Source: CAYQMF01 sp964418595 (GTDB lineage Bacteria > Planctomycetota > UBA1135 > UBA2386). Taken from it: DNA of 34,981 bases. Location: contig CAYQMF010000065.1 of NCBI GenBank assembly GCA_964418595.1, positions 1-34,981 on the forward strand, read 5' to 3'. A model generated the notes under the pieces. That model saw nothing but the letters and a program-made list of their open reading frames with translations. It did not search any database and had not been told where the DNA came from. The position numbers and the translations under genes were made by a program. This document shows, one piece after another, positions 33,763-34,981 of this stretch (its first letter is position 1; every line of letters begins with the position of its first letter).

Positions 33763-34981
33763 CTATGAGGACGGCGCGAGCCCTTCCGCGCCGGCCAGTC
33801 CGATGTCCTGGATCTCCTTGCCCCCGGCCGGCGGCCGCGACCTCGCCTCGCGGCGGGCCTTGGCCGCCCGGAACTCCTCGAGGTTGTCGCCACGCACGAC
33901 GGCGGCGACTTCATCGCCGCCCAGCGTCTCGTAGCGCATGAGCCCCGCGGCCAGCGCGTCGAGCGTGGCGCGGCTGCCCGACACCAGTTCGTCGGCGCGG
34001 CGGTACTGCGCTTCACAGATCGCGCGGATCTCGGCGTCGATGCGCCCGCGCGTGGCCTCGCTCACGTCCGGCGACATGTGCAGCTCGCGCCCGAGGTAGC
34101 CGTCCTCGTGGTCGGCGGCGTAGCGGATCGGTCCGATTGCGTCGCTCATCCCGAGGTCGCACACCATCATGCGGGCGATGTGCGTGGCCTGCTTGATGTC
34201 GTTCTGCGCGCCCGCCGACACGTCGCCGAACACGAGGCTCTCGGCCACCCGACCGCCGTACGCCATCGCGATCATCCCGAGCAGCTTCTTGCGGCGCATG
34301 TGGTAGTCGTCCTTCTCCGGCAGGGAGAAGGTTGCACCCAGCGCCATGCCGCGCGACACGACGGTGACCTTGTGCACCGGGTCGAGTTCCGGGATGCGCA
34401 TCGACACGAGCGCGTGTCCGGCCTCGTGGTAGGCGGTCACCCGCCGGTCGTGCTCCTCGATGCCGCGGCTGCGCTTCTCGCGTCCCCAGCGCACGCGGTC
34501 GCGCGCTTCCTCGAGGTCGCCGATCTCGACCGCTTCCTTGCCGGCCATGGTGGCGAGGATCGCGGCCTCGTTGACGACGGCGGCGAGGTCGGCGCCGGAG
34601 AACCCCGGCGTCGCCTTGGCGATGACCGAGACGTCCACGTGCGGGCTCATCTTCACGCGGCGTGAATGCACGCGCAGGATCGACTCGCGCCCCTTCACGT
34701 CCGGCATGTCGATGACGATCTGCCGATCGAAGCGTCCGGGTCGCAGCAACGCCGGGTCGAGCACGTCCGGGCGGTTGGTGGCGGCGATCAGGATGATGCC
34801 GCGGTCGCTGTCGAACCCGTCCATCTCGACGAGGATGGCGTTGAGCGTCTGCTCACGCTCGTCATGACCGCCGCCCATGCCGGAGCCACGCTTGCGGCCG
34901 ACGGCGTCGATCTCGTCGAGGAAGATCAGGCACGGGCTGCACTCGCGCGCCTGCTTGAACAGGTCGCGCACGCGGCTGGCG
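33763..34981 (-). CDS. ftsH: ATP-dependent zinc metalloprotease FtsH, C-terminal part (5' end beyond window)
   Basis: The frame is open to the window edge, so the N-terminal membrane segments and Walker A are missing. What remains is the AAA+ part (LIFLDEIDAVGRKR Walker B, then the second region of homology ATNRPDVLDPALLRPGRFDRQI) and the zinc protease domain with the HEAGH motif, followed by the helical protease region. The last residues before the edge read ASRVRDLF, as expected before the Walker B helix. FtsH degrades misfolded membrane proteins and short-lived regulators, including LpxC in some bacteria. It heads the operon with folP and cdaA on the minus strand. Confidence 0.96.
   Translation of the reverse strand, partial: ASRVRDLFKQARECSPCLIFLDEIDAVGRKRGSGMGGGHDEREQTLNAILVEMDGFDSDRGIILIAATNRPDVLDPALLRPGRFDRQIVIDMPDVKGRESILRVHSRRVKMSPHVDVSVIAKATPGFSGADLAAVVNEAAILATMAGKEAVEIGDLEEARDRVRWGREKRSRGIEEHDRRVTAYHEAGHALVSMRIPELDPVHKVTVVSRGMALGATFSLPEKDDYHMRRKKLLGMIAMAYGGRVAESLVFGDVSAGAQNDIKQATHIARMMVCDLGMSDAIGPIRYAADHEDGYLGRELHMSPDVSEATRGRIDAEIRAICEAQYRRADELVSGSRATLDALAAGLMRYETLGGDEVAAVVRGDNLEEFRAAKARREARSRPPAGGKEIQDIGLAGAEGLAPSS

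Overview
The window reads as a piece of a high-GC, LPS-making (diderm) bacterial chromosome. It has lipid A and heptose genes (lpxK, an LpxL-type acyltransferase, hldE), a WaaP-like LPS kinase, a giant AsmA-like envelope protein, type IV pilin-like genes, a Hanks-type Ser/Thr kinase with a membrane anchor, a PEP-CTERM protein and a c-di-AMP cyclase module. This mix, with weak or absent Shine-Dalgarno sites and many GTG/TTG starts, suits a high-GC Planctomycetota-like lineage. That placement is inference from gene content, not from a phylogenetic marker search.

Layout. 1-1020: a distinctly lower-GC stretch with the tail of a broken gene and a small downstream gene, possibly the end of an RHS/polymorphic-toxin type locus with its immunity gene. 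1111-4649 (minus): a translationally coupled pair of ABC exporter half-transporters. 4744-13789 (plus): a Ser/Thr kinase with a large C-terminal region, followed by three pilin-type genes (a PilX-like protein with a beta-repeat tail, a 1193-residue prepilin and a PilW-like prepilin). 13870-15242: an omega-like RNA polymerase subunit, a 311-bp gap with a strongly self-complementary element, and a secreted protein of unknown function. 15304-20281: fabD, lpxK, an lpxL-type gene, hldE and a second stand-alone heptose-type nucleotidyltransferase, all on the plus strand. 20321-21592 (minus): glutamate dehydrogenase. 21687-22430: a WaaP-like kinase. 22472-22856 (minus): RNase P RNA, divergent from a 72-residue PEP-CTERM protein. 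23315-28395 (minus): an asmA-like gene, manC and ruvX. 28679-28888: a bacterial histone-fold protein. 28977-34981 (minus): ftsH (cut by the window edge), folP, cdaA, cdaR, glmM and tsaB, packed with stop/start overlaps.

How they fit together. Much of the window is envelope work: FabD feeds acyl chains, LpxK and the LpxL-type enzyme build lipid A, HldE and the second nucleotidyltransferase make ADP-heptose, the WaaP-like kinase may phosphorylate the core, and the AsmA-like protein may move lipid between membranes. CdaA, CdaR and GlmM link c-di-AMP to wall-precursor supply. The items I would look at first are the 69-residue histone-fold protein (28679-28888), the nested-hairpin RNA candidate at 14243-14359, the 1193-residue prepilin, and the minimal PEP-CTERM protein that shares a divergent promoter region with rnpB. 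I see no CRISPR array, insertion sequence, rRNA or convincing tRNA.
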